Assembly (NCBI GenBank): GCA_036850595.1
Contig: CM072152.1
Coordinates: 8,017,640 to 8,081,639 of the forward strand
DNA: 64,000 nt
Origin: Rhyacichthys aspro
Taxonomy: Eukaryota > Chordata > Actinopteri > Gobiiformes > Rhyacichthyidae
Direction: 5' to 3'
Part shown: positions 14,520 through 27,000 of the stretch, in pieces
How the letters are laid out: each line of letters starts with the position of its first letter
How positions within the stretch are numbered: position 1 is the first letter of the stretch
Program-made: the position numbers and the translations under genes
The notes under the pieces: generated by a model
What the model was told of the DNA's origin: nothing
The model's input: only the letters and a program-made list of their open reading frames with translations
The model's database searches: none

Positions 14520-14966
14520 AAATTTTATTGGCTTCTGCCTCCACATATCAGCTCCCCCTCCCTCGCGGCCCCTCCCCCCTTTCCCCCTTCATTTCCAGTG
14601 ACATCCAATCGCTCCGGCCAACCTGCGAGCGCGCTCCATTGTAGCCAGGCTTCCCCAGCTGTTCTCCTGCCGTACCTTAACGAGCGTGCGCAATGGGAAC
14701 GTGTCAAGTGTAAACCAATCGCGCGCCTTTTCCTTCCTTATCCAGTGACAACACAGACCACGAGGGGGGTGGGGGGGAACGAGGAGAGAGGAAAGGGAGG
14801 AGAGACGCACACACACCGCGAGCAGCCAGCCAGCGAGAGTCCAGACGGGATGACGCTCAAGAAGACGCGGTTCCTCCGGTAAAACAAGCCCCCCGATTCT
14901 GGACAACACCGGCGGACCACAGCAGAGGAGGAGGCGGCGGAGGGGGGGATTTCGGGGGACGCAGCC
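14520..14966 (+). promoter_or_regulatory. mmp24: CpG-rich promoter and 5'UTR of mmp24
   Basis: GC and CpG content rise sharply here compared with the AT-rich flanks and stay high through exon 1 and into the start of intron 1 (to about 15260). CCAAT boxes are visible at 14605-14609 and 14715-14719, and an NRF1-like GCGTGCGCA lies at 14684-14692. There is no clear TATA box, as expected for a CpG-island promoter. The transcription start cannot be fixed from sequence alone but probably lies between the second CCAAT box and about 14850. The proximity to the mmp24 start codon gives the assignment. Confidence 0.65.
14850..14882 (+). promoter_or_regulatory. Candidate upstream ORF in the mmp24 5' leader
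   Basis: A 10-codon ORF, ATG to TAA, predicted peptide MTLKKTRFLR, ends 84 nt before the mmp24 start codon. The ATG has G at -3 and A at +4, a moderate initiation context. If the transcript starts upstream of it, this uORF could lower translation of mmp24. Whether it lies in the mature leader depends on the unknown transcription start. Confidence 0.35.
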
Positions 14967-15098
14967 ATGGCGACGGGAGGTGGAGGTGGACTGAGGAAGC
15001 GTTGGAGGAAAACAGGGATCCCCGGATTGTGCTGCTACTTTCCAATTTTGTTCTGGGTCGTGTCCGTGTGCGGAGAGGAGAAGACTTTCATCGTGGAG
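14967..15098 (+). CDS. mmp24: mmp24 coding exon 1: start codon and signal peptide
   Basis: The ATG at 14967 has a strong Kozak context (G at -3, G at +4) and is the first ATG in its frame. It encodes 44 residues: a glycine-rich start (ATGGGGG), a basic patch (RKRWRK), then a hydrophobic run CCYFPILFWVVSVCG typical of a secretory signal, with likely cleavage near CG|EE. The exon ends GAG|GTAAGC in phase 0. The N-terminus is poorly conserved in this family, so the start rests on context and on the signal peptide. The exon lies wholly within the CpG-rich island. Long antisense open frames over it are by-products of GC content. Confidence 0.88.
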
Positions 15099-18000
15099 GT
15101 AAGCGCCACATCCAAACACATACACGAGTGTCCCGTCCTCTCCACACCCCTTCTTCTTCCTTCACATCCTTTACTCCGACGCACGCGGTTTTGTTTGGTG
15201 CGCTCTCGGTGCTCGCTTGTTGTTGTTGTCGTCCGTTTTTGCTCCTCAAAGTGATACCCAGCATACCTTGCGTGGGAGAAGAACAAGAAGAAAAGAGTGT
15301 TAAAGATTCAGGAGACAGTGGAGTGAATAAATGAAGAGCTGTGACTAATGAGAATAGGACTCCTCTGAGTGCTCCTTTTGTCTTGTGTAAAGGCATAAGC
15401 AGTACATCCTGCTCATTATTATATTCAATCTCAATATGACACTTTTATTTTGGAGTTTAAGTAAAAGTGTAACATCTACTGTCTTCAAACAAAAGGTGTT
15501 TGTCTGTAAAAATCAGTCAACTTCTCCATAATGGACAATTGGTGTGTTCAAATTGATATTACTTCCTTGTAAAATGGAAAATGTTTAATCCAAAATGTTC
15601 CAAATGTGCATAATGATCTGCTTTTTCTCCATGGTGTGATTTGAAACATTAAATGTGTGCTTTGTTTACAAAATACAATTTCAAAAAATGATGCCAGGTA
15701 TTAATTCCATAACTAAACCTAAAGGGAAAAGCAGTAATCGATCGATGTCTGTAGCCTATTGTCAACACATTAGCATGCACAGCAGCAGCAGCAGCATTCT
15801 GAAGCTGAATGAACGTGGTCTTATGTTGTGTGTGAGCTCCACACAGCAGCGCCAGCGCCACATTCTTCCCCCCTTTACCCTGCTCCAAATATAGCCTCCT
15901 TCTTCCATAATTTATGGAAATGGCAGGGAGTTAGAGCCGAGAAGAAAGAGGAGAGACGTGAATAGGCGAACCGAGAGAGGGACGGATTTGGAAACATTTT
16001 GCAAAAATAGTAAACGGTCGAGCATCCCTGGTTTGTTTTTGTGGCAGCTAAACAAAGCCAGATGCTGGTGCAAAGTTATTGTGATAAAAACACATGCTCA
16101 GGTGTGTCAGTGTTGTTTTTATTTTTGACCAAAGGCGTAATTTGTTGTAATGGTTTGTCAGGCAAGTGCTGCTGGATATATTTAATAACAAGTGCTTGCA
16201 GCAGCCTTGTACTGTAATCATGCTTTTATTCAGTGATGCTTTCGTTTGCCAGTGACACTTTCATTCAGACAAAGAGAGCGCCTGTGGCTGTGCATAGCGT
16301 GGTTGCTAACAGTCGACTGTGTCACGGCACCTGACACAAAGCGCTGTTTTTGATATGGAACCCTAAGCTTTGTGCCACACTGTAAACACTATGTCACGCT
16401 CAGTTTTGGGGAAAAGTGTTCTAGACCTACTTGAGAATAAAACCTACACATTTATTTCCATTTATGACGGTAGTATCAAAACAAGAGCTCGTGTGAAATC
16501 TGTGGCTGAAAGACAAAGACACAAGACACTTTTGTGCTGCCTTTTTTGTTGTTGTTGCGTAATTATCTTTTCCTCACTAAAGTATATGTAAAAATACCTT
16601 TTGAAATAAGGATGTGAGTTCATCTTGCTTTTTTCCAACAAAGAAATGAGTTACTGAGGTGAAGCCATGTCTGAGTAAATAGCCCTGCTTGTCAGCCACG
16701 ACACAATACACAGCTTACATGATGTAATTTGCATTGTTCATGTTAATTACATGCATTGATTTATGCAAATTAGCCATGTGTAGTTAAGTTGCATTGTTTA
16801 GTCTATTCCACATGTAAAGTGATTTTTATTGTCTCTACTAAATGTTCAGGGCAAACAGAGGAATTAAAAGGATGGTTTCTGTATCACTTCAGTGTGACAG
16901 GACATGGCATTAAAGTGAGTAAAATGAAAATAAAATAAGTATGAACAGAATAGACGATCAACTAGGAAAACAAATCAGCAGCAGTTAAGAGCATCTAAAT
17001 AGAGCAGCGTTTTTGTGCAGTGAAGTGCATGAACAGTTAACAGTGGATTAGAAATATAATGGAGTATTTATGTGCAAACATGGCAGAGGTAGTGTAGTTG
17101 GTGTGAGTCAGGTTTGTGGAGTTTACTTGGTGTGTGTATTGTAGCCTGTGATCATTTTTCATTTATCTCTAAAAGAAAGAATCAGGCACAAGGTTTAATA
17201 AAATTCTGTATTTGGCCTTTGTCTAAAAGATTCTAAATGTTGTCCTTTAGTTCTTCCCAGATTTTATAAACATTTGCTGTTTGACTTCTAATTATGACTG
17301 TGGAGATTCTTTCCAGGCATTGGTCATACAAACATTTCATATCGCATCTGGTGGATTTCTGAGTGATGTCATGTGTTTCTATTCAAACACATGTATATCT
17401 CTTTTCCTATAAACAAGCAGTTTGTTCGATGTGGTGATCAATACGATGGTCATATGTGATAAATGATTTCATCGGTGCGTTTCCACGTATTGAAACCAAT
17501 AATCTTCGCCATTTCCTATATTTCTGAATCAAACCATGTGATGTTACTGGTGTGAAGTCATACCTAGCCAATCACAACTCTCAGTTCTCCTCGTCAGTGT
17601 TTTCTTTGTGTGCCCGTAACTCTACTCAATACGAGGTGTTGAAGCCTGCGGTGCTTGTCATAAATCAGAGACGAAGACACAAAAATCAATCTGAAATTCT
17701 ATTTTTAAAGCCCAGGTGATGGGTTGAAATAGCAGTTATGGTCAAACCTGTTACTAAGACAATCTCCTTGTTTTATAGAAGGCTTTATTTTGTGTATTGT
17801 CCTTGTAGAAAGCTACTATTTTCCACAGTATGTTTTCTGTGTTTGTGCCCTTTTGTATGTTTTCAACTTGCGTGCGATGGTTGTCACGCAGCACACCGCA
17901 CATCCCGCTCCTCGCTGACATGATTATGTGCGCACACGCTGGGCTCCTTTTATGGGAGCTCTGCGGTGCGTAACGGGTCGTAACTCCGGTTGCGGGGTCT

Positions 18001-21000
18001 TGTGTTGAGCAGACCTTGATGTTTTGTATGAAGCTCCCGAACCTGTATTTTGATCATGATTCATCTGTCATTTGATTCTCTCTGTTGTAGCGGCAGGTCA
18101 CATCAAGTGAAGCTGAGGTATAAGCCTTGATGCTGGTGCATAATGAGAAATATGGCAGTCACACGTGGGAGGAAACTGCTGTTTGAGTCTTATGATGCCT
18201 GCTGTGTGAACTAGTCATCGTGTCTAGGTCATGTCATACATGTATACTACTATTATACGACAACATGCTTGGTATATCTATCTGCCTATACCAGGTGCTT
18301 TTGATGTGAGGAGAGGTACATCCTGAATAACTGCCAGTTAATCGCAGAGACTTAGAGACAGACACTGACAGAGACTCACATTTATCCGCTAGTGGTAATT
18401 TAGACAACTATCCACACTCACATACATTCGCTTTGGGCAGAGTCTCCAATTCAAATGTTCATGCATGTCTTTGGACTGTGGGACAAAGATAAAATGAGAA
18501 ACATGTTAAAGTTAAAATGCAGTAATTTAGCGAAAACAAGCAAAGAAGCTGTGATGCCATTTGTTCTGAAAGCATTAATTTCTATAAAAAGTCTGCTTAT
18601 ATGGGCTCAGGTAGTGTGTCTTAAGAAAGGGAGAGGGGTGCCACTGCTTTGTGCTCCTCTGCTGGATGCTGGAAGTAGTGTAATTGAGTGAGGAACCGTT
18701 TTCGTAACTATTCTTTTCACTGCAGGGCATCCTAAAGGCAACAGCTCATATTGTTTATGTAAAACACAAACTGGAAGCAGGACTACAACCTTCTTTGTGT
18801 GAGGCAGAAGTGCTAACCACTTAACTTAACCACACAACTTACCAACCTGTCAACAACAAATAAACAAGTTTTCATTCATTATGGCGTTAGTCATTCGTCC
18901 TTTACTAACACTTAGAGACATTCACTAGTGGCAAGTTAGATTCCCTAATTCACCTTTACATACATAACTTTGTGACTAATATTCTTCTCTAGGGACATAT
19001 CCATCACATGAAATGACTTCTGATTTGACACACTGTTCAAACTGAATCTGACCGAGCACCATATGTGGAAGTGGGCCAAATGGACATGTAAAATTCAGTG
19101 TGACTTTGTTCTGCTGAGATTAATAAGACATCAGTTGGATTGGATTTGCTCGCAGACATTGTATTGCCATAGTATTTGATAGTTATTGTAGTTAGCTTAA
19201 TAAATGATTGGTCTCTTGTCACAACAGATACATACTGTACCTTATATTGATTAATGGAAGGCCATATTTTTCTTTTGTTCAACATGAGATGATAGATGAC
19301 AACCGAATAAGGATGAATACACACAAATGATGCTTCATGACACAGGTCCTTGAGGTAAAGACAGTTTGATGATGACACAACTTCTCTTTGGTCAGAGTTT
19401 TGGACCAAATATTTGTATTATAGTTCAGTCACTTAGAGTCATGATGATGGGATGTAAAAAGGTAACGACCCCAGATTTTGAATGGTAAAAATTTATCCGA
19501 AAACATGTGTATGTGACAAAATTGAATAAGCTCAAGTGTAGAAAATAAAACAGAATAGTACCTATCCCTGTTTCATATCCACGTTTGGACTTTGCCTTGA
19601 AAATGGACAAAAACAGTTGTAGTAATTCAGTGATGGACTATATTGTACCATTGCATTGTACTATGTCTAAAGAGAAAAAGGATAGGTAGGTGTATTAGAA
19701 AGAAAATGACATCTTGACCATTAATCAGTTCTTGAAAGCCATTGGAATATAAAACATCTTGATTGTCATTGCTCAAGTATATGATATAAATGTATTTGTT
19801 GAATAGTTGCATAGTTTTACTTTTACCATTACAGTTAGCTCTACTTTCATTGACTGCACCACAGCCCCAGTTCTGAACTACAGGGGGACTTGTTGTTTAT
19901 GAGAAGATTGGGAATCATTAACACGTTCTTGACTCTGATTATTCAAGGTTATTCAAAGTGCTTTTAAAACTCCTTCACCAGATCAGAAGTGTGCCGGTTG
20001 TCCATCAGTGCACCGTGTTTACCCGTCCACCCACCAGCCTCGCCACAATCTGTGTGCACTTCAGGTTGTGGCAGCAACACCGAAACTCCAGCGCTTTGCT
20101 TTCGCCGCCTCTGATCTCTGAGGGAAGGCAGAGCCGAGGAGCGCTGCTCACTAAACACAGATGGTTGCTTTGCAGACAGGCAGATACCGAAGGGAGAGGG
20201 AGGTGCGGAGTTCTTTGTGTGACTCACTGGACCGTGCTCCTTTGTCTGTTTGCCTGTTTACACAGCACAACAGGTCACTATTCTGTGGTCTAAAGCGACT
20301 ACCCTGTGTTTTTGAAGGAATGTTTTTGACAGGATGGTATAAAAAACTGTTGTGTAGACTCCTACTGTTGATGCTCAGTGTATTCTCTCTTCTTCTTTAA
20401 GCAATAACACAATGTGGTGATGTGTTTATGGTTTGTAGACACAATATTAGAAAACCAAACAACCTTACATCCTGTAAAAAAGAATATTAGAAAAAATCAG
20501 AAAAATGCAATAGATGATTTTGAATATCAATGCAGTTTCAGTTAGGCACTACCTTGTCAGAACAAAATGGAGCAGTATAGGCAGTGGCACATAGACAAAA
20601 GGCATTTTATATAAACTTGGGAGGAAGAGTATTTCCTGCAAAAGATTTCTGCGTTTGGCCTGTGGCCCACTAATACATTTCCGCTTTGGCCCTCCAAGGG
20701 GTAAAGAAAAGTAAAGGTAGAAAAAAGTTGAACCAACAAAAGGGCATTTTGGATATGCAGAAGAAACAAGTCGGCACACCTTGCAGAAGCCATTATGTAA
20801 AATGCTGTAGAACAAAAAGGAACGCATTGGAGTGTTTATCACCTCTGGCTTTGTCTACCGAGGAAAACCTGGAGCAGCAACAATTTTAGTTTCTGTTCCT
20901 GTTTCTATAACTGAGAGAATACATTGAGCACTGTTGGAGGAGAAGCACATTCAACTTTAGAGCACAAATTTTACATAAAGGCTTAGGACATTTATGAAAT

Positions 21001-24000
21001 CACAGTTAGACCACTTGATTTATATTATAGACAACAGCATGTAACTTCAGGGCACAGGGGCAATAACAACTCAACTGACTTACAATGGCTGAGGTGTAAT
21101 GGCTGGTTTGAAGTAGGAAAAAGCCCTTGATCAGAACCTAATCAATGCTGCTTCTGTCCAGACTACTCCAGATCATTTAATATGAAATATGTTTTGACAT
21201 ATTGCAATAATGGCATCATCCTGCAGCCAGTAATAGATACACATTCCTTATTACGTGCTCCCCCCAGTCCTTCTCTTCTTGTACTCCCTGGGTTTTCACT
21301 GTAAATCAGCAAACAAACAAGATGAATTGCTGCCTTCTATTTTTGGAGGAACAAACCCCCGTCTTGCACAACAGGAGTCCTGACTCCTGACTCATATGAG
21401 CTACGGCTTCACTTTGTATCATTATCGCAATTGTTTTGTTTTCAAAGTGCACTGAGGTGAATTTCACAGGGTTTCCCCGTAAAAACATTTCATGTAATTG
21501 TTAAACTCACGACATGAATCATTTGTGCCCTCCATCATTAGAATATGTCTATTAAAGAAAGATGATTTTATGTGTGTTGTGATGTTTTGATCAGTGCATA
21601 CACACATAATGTATCGAAACCTGAAGAGCAGAGAATTATTTTGAAATTGTTGATGACTACTTCAGTATTAACGTTTTTGTAGACTGTTTGTTTTTGAGTT
21701 TGCATTGCAGGTTGGAGTCTCTGTTTAACTACTGTCTGAAAAGATGAATGAAAGCCCACACATAAACACATGGGTATGGAAATAGAAGTACCATTCTGTA
21801 CAAATAAGAAAAAATTTCCATGTTCCATCTGTTAATTGTACTACTTTGCTTTTAACACACAAATAGCAGTGGTGCTATCAATTGTGACTAAACATTGAAC
21901 AAAAAGTTCAAGTTGATTTTAAACCTGATTTTGAGGTTGGCAACAAACAAACAAACAAAACGTCCTGATTGCAACTCAGAGTTTGCATAAACCTCAACAA
22001 CGATTTGCTTAAACTCAAATGCCAACTCCGACTAGATACCCAGCAGGCTAAATATCTCAAATGAGAGCGCAGGTTGCAGGACGACGGGACAGGCTTCTGT
22101 GGAAAGGTGAAAAAAACAATTCTCTGTTTTATGGACAAAAAAAAAATATTATGTCTTTATGCACCAATTGATCCCTGACCCAGGAAAAACCTCGGTAGCA
22201 CTTGTTGTCTGCCATTTCCTGTCAATTCTCTTTTGTCCTCTGTATTTTGGAGACTCTATGATCTAGTGTGTGAACCCTGTAGCTGCTCAAATTTAGTGAT
22301 GGATGTGACCAAAACCACAAGAAGAAAGCTGTGTTTAAACTGTAACGCTATCAGACGGCTCGCTCACCTTCTCATAATGTCGGCGTGCCTGCGTGAACGT
22401 AAAGACAGCGACACCGCTGCTGATTGCGGCTGTGAGTACAACCCTGACAATTATGGCGTTTGTGACATTGAAGGCTGTGACAGGTTTGATGGCAGTAAAC
22501 AGTGGAAAGCAGGTGATGAATATGAATGGTGATGCCTCTGACAGAGATGATGATGATGATGGCTATGATGGGTACAATGATGATGATGATGGTGGTGCTT
22601 GCACTGAGCCTGATGGTTTTATAAGTTGAAAGTGTTTCTAAACCTCTTTGGGCTTTTTTTCTGTTTTGCTTTTCCCAGAGGAGGGAAGTAACTAGGGGAA
22701 AAAGCTAGTCCCTGGGCTGCTGTAAACACTACATTACTCCCAAGAAATGGGTTAAATGAGGCTGCAACTCCGCACTTATCAAAGCGATATGTGGGCGGGT
22801 GTAAACTCACGGTACTTATAGTGGTCTTAAGCTCCATACTGGTTTCTTTCCTTGACTGAGCTGCACACGTCGGGGACCTGCGTCAGAGCGGGGGTCTATT
22901 TTTGAGACTGCCTCCTGCTGCGTGCTCGGAACATGTGAGCGTCTTGATGGACAGCCTCATTGTTGAAGTATCCTTCCCCTTGATTGCTCTTTATTTGTGC
23001 GTCTCTGCCAGTCTCGAGCTGTTTTCGCTTCCCTCCGCCCCAGCCATTGTCTTTCTCGTCCTCCTACACGGCACACTGTGCTGTCGGAGGCCGTAAATAA
23101 GAGGTGTCACTCCGCTTTTGATGAGTGCATTGTACTTCTGGCCGAAGACGAGATTTGGTGGAAAACTGTAGCGAACACTGTATTTTGGGCAGGTGTGGAT
23201 ATAAAAAGTAAACTATAAACTATCTTTAGTTGTATTAGTTTACAACATGCAAAGTGAAATAACAAAAGACGATTCTAAATCAAATTAATGTTCACCGTGA
23301 CTTTGTAGTTCCACTGTCTCAGGTTTTGAAGGATCTGGGCAGGTTTTGATCAAACATTTGGACAATCTCAGACAAAACCAGCTAAACAGGACCAAACCAG
23401 ACCATCAAATGTTAGAAAGAAGGTGACAGACCAGACTCCATGATGTTGGGATCAGAGTTACAACATCACACAAAATTGAAGTATTTCACCTTGGTTCTAC
23501 CTGGGATTACTTGGTCTGGTTTAACACACAGTGCTTCTGACATTTGATGGTCTAGTGAAGTCTAGTTTGGCCTGGTTTTGTCTCAGATTGTCTAAATGTT
23601 TGGTCGTAAACTGCATAGATCCTTCAAAAACTTTTTTTCAACTGTTTTGAGGGATGTCACATCAAATATGGATTTGATTTAGAATTGTGTTCTGTTTTTT
23701 CACTTTGCATTTTGTGAAGTAATAAAAAAAGAAACATGCTTTATAGTTTACTTTACTTTTTATTTCCACACCTGCTTAAAACTGTCTACCTCTTACACAT
23801 ATATAGTCCTCATCGTGAAGGTATTCATTTTTGCTCCAAACCAATGCAGTCTTGGTGTGTGTGCTTTGAGGTCTAGTTTGTTCTTCCTGGTCCCAGCTGA
23901 ACTGCCAACAACAGCATAATGACCTCTTCAACTAATGTCGGCATACCACATACACGATCAACCCCAGTTCAATTCCGGCTTGGGTCCGTTTGCTCAATGT

Positions 24001-27000
24001 CATTTTCCTCTCTCACACTCTCTGTACTGTCTCCATGAAATCTTACATTTTTCTTTTTCATTTGCTGGGTAAAGCTGAGGACACACTACAAGAATTTTTG
24101 CCAGATTTTACCCACGATTTCCTTACGATACTTCAGGCTTTAAGTCTGCACCAGTCTGCTCTAGTTGGGGACAGTCAGCATGGCAAAAATCAGTTAGTGT
24201 GTGAGGGGAAACAGACCGATCTCAGTCACAGTTAAACAAACATGTTTGAATTTTTTGAGCCAAAAGTGGACGCAGACAGGTAGTATGAACCGATTACCGA
24301 CAACTGCAAACAAGTGCTGCCGACAGCTGAGACAAAAAGAGGGTAGGACACAGGAAATAGCGCCAGAAGAGGACAGGAAGTTGCAGAAACATCAAAACAA
24401 CAACGGCAAACTGCTCCACCATCTAGTATTTTCACTTTAGTTGGTTTGACAAATCCTGTCTGTGATCCCTCATTAGGCTCAGTTAAGTGTGTGATCCACA
24501 GTCTTTCAGTCATTATACAAAAATCTGCTGAATCCAGTCTGTTAGTGTGTACTCTCAGTCTTTTCAAAATCTGTGAAAGTTGTGTATTGTGTCCCCAGCT
24601 TAAGCAGACGTAGTCAGTGCTGTAATAATTCTCTGAGCAGACCCCCTTCTATGTAAGCATTTGATTGGCCAAAGCTTGTCATCACTTGTTCTCATTTATC
24701 TCTCATCATCCTTTTTAATAAATATCTTAGTCAAAATATTTACCATCCAGAGTTGCACTGACATGGTTTTTCAGCTTCCGTCCATGTTTCAATAATGCAT
24801 TGTACAATTTTAAACCACTTTCCATCACTTCAACAAGGCCTTTACTTGTTTTCTTTGCTTAATGCTCTTCTTATTGCATCACTTTTTGTCTGCTGAAACT
24901 TTATTCCCTGTAAGTCAGTATTCAGTCAAACTAATGGTTTTAACCACTGCAGCATCCTCCACGTCTGATGAATCATTCCATGTTGAGATATAGAAGATGA
25001 CTTTATGCATCCATCACGATTTTGCTCATATAACGTATATCACTGCAGCCGGCGCTGGTTAAATAACTCTGCATATTCCAGTGTGGCGTGTAGCTGAAGA
25101 GTCTGCGAGTGCTCATCACTTTAAATTTAGTCTGCTCTGTAAATCTGAGTTTCACCGTGACAGGAAGAAGCCCTGAGTGAGTCAGTGTAGTGTCAGCGTG
25201 GTCACGACTTTTCACAAATTATTCAGCCCGCTCTCGCTGTCATTACGATCTGCCAACATGAGGAGATGTTAATTCTTACATCAAGGATTCGTTTTTTCCT
25301 GCAGAGTGCATTAAGATTAATAGACACGAATGATAAAAGAGGGTATGACAGATGTCTGAAGGTGTGCATTTGGAGGAATACAGTACATTCCACTTCTCTG
25401 CTCTGTCTGTCAAATCTCCATCGACCTGTTTAGAACTATGTTCGTGCACATGTCCACTGCTCTACACTCAGGGGCCCTTTTTTCTGAGTCTGTTGTTCCG
25501 GACTGAAAAGGTTCATGTAATGTGAAATTCCTGGAGGTTTTCTGCAGGTACACTTTTCCAGCAGGAGGTAGGCCTTGGAGAAGTATTTAAAAAAAGAAGA
25601 CATTTTAAAAATGCTTTTAAGTGGAAAGCCTCAGTTCAAAAGGTGAAAATATCTTGAACACACTGGAAGAGACAAGAGGACTGTTCACTAATTTTTCTGT
25701 CACTGTGGTTCAACAACACTTCAAGATACATCCTTTATTCATTCATTCATTCATTCATCTTCTAGGTTTAACACTATATTCAGTTACAATTCACTGATTA
25801 GAAGTGAATTTGGACAGGTTTTAAGTAGTTTAAAGTGGACCTTATGTGGTTTTGAACCTATTAAAAGTGTTTCTAGACAGATTTGGGAGGGGGTTTGAGT
25901 GGATATACTAAGACCTTTACCGATTGGAAACTGTTTTAACCTGCTTAAAACTGGATTTGGACAGGTTTAAGGTAGTTTAAAGTGTACCTTATGAGATTTG
26001 GACCTAACTCCACTGAGACCTGGTTTCATTTGGAGTACCTGGAGAGAACCCATGGTAACACGGTGAGGATATGCAGACTCCTCACGGAGGGTTGGCCGGC
26101 CCAGGGATCAAACCACAGACCCTTTTTTTTTTTTTTTTTTTTGTGCATAGTACTTTATTATCAATTGACATGTTACATTTAGCGTAGCACACACAGCATT
26201 CAAATGTTGGACAGGGATTGGCACAGAGATCTGGGCTCAGCTGACAGATTCATTTCAATAAGCCCCACCCACTCACTAACTTCCCCAGTTTTTGTGCCAT
26301 GAAATTGAAACTCTCAGGAACTCCCATGCCTTTCCTGCGCTGAATCGACTGCTGTCCTTCTCCTAAAGTTTATATCACCTTTGTTGGCTCCACACACATT
26401 AGTAAATCTGTCCCTCAATAATCTATTGCTTTCTCAAAAGTCCGTGCAAAAACGTTTTTTACTTGTCGAAGAGCACCCTGTTATTGCTTTGTCTGCAGCC
26501 AGATGGAAAGACAGCTACATAACAGGCTGCTATGACTCACTCAAGAGTTTTTCATATCGGTACAGAACATTCCAGTGTGTACCAATTATGTGGCTGAAGT
26601 ATGCTGGGTATTTCAAAAATGACACTGCTATTCCACCGAAGCTGCTCTCAGATAACAATTTATGGTACAAAGGTGTTCCACAAGGCTGTAGCTTTGGACC
26701 GTGTTTACCTTTTATATGACTTAAAAGAATGAAACCAAAGAGATGAAAAAGAATAATAGAGAACATTCCACTGACTCAGTTCAATCCCTTTGTAGGTGTA
26801 CATTTTGTGTTGTGTTCTTCATGAGTGTGAATCTGTATTGCAGCCTCGGTGACGATGATGATGTAATGTGCATTTTGTATTGGTGATGTCTCCTGTCTGG
26901 GTCTCTGTGGACTGGGGTCTGGTTACATCCCGGTCAGTACATCAGTGTTGTAACATATGTCATCTGATGCAGTGTTGAGAGTAATTATTAACTCTGGATC

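Larger units (their letters stand above)
1..14520. other. Upstream intergenic region with no supported gene
   Basis: Both strands were read here. Open frames are short (the longest are about 120-130 codons, near 8691-9089 and 10338-10700). None has a recognisable domain, coherent splice signals or unusual composition, so they are taken as chance. The region is AT-rich and holds the mobile elements and duplications listed separately. A single exon-like segment at 1412-1513 is treated as a finding, not a gene. The tail of the region (about 14210-14500) is rich in A/CA-type low-complexity sequence just before the CpG-rich promoter. Confidence 0.6.

Noticed and set aside
14589..15125. 178-codon open frame on the minus strand over the promoter and exon 1
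   Set aside because: It lies antisense to exon 1 in a CpG-rich area where stop codons are rare, and has no domain resemblance.
22393..22629. Asp-rich frame with GAT repeats
   Set aside because: The acidic run is just a GAT microsatellite; no conserved sequence surrounds it.
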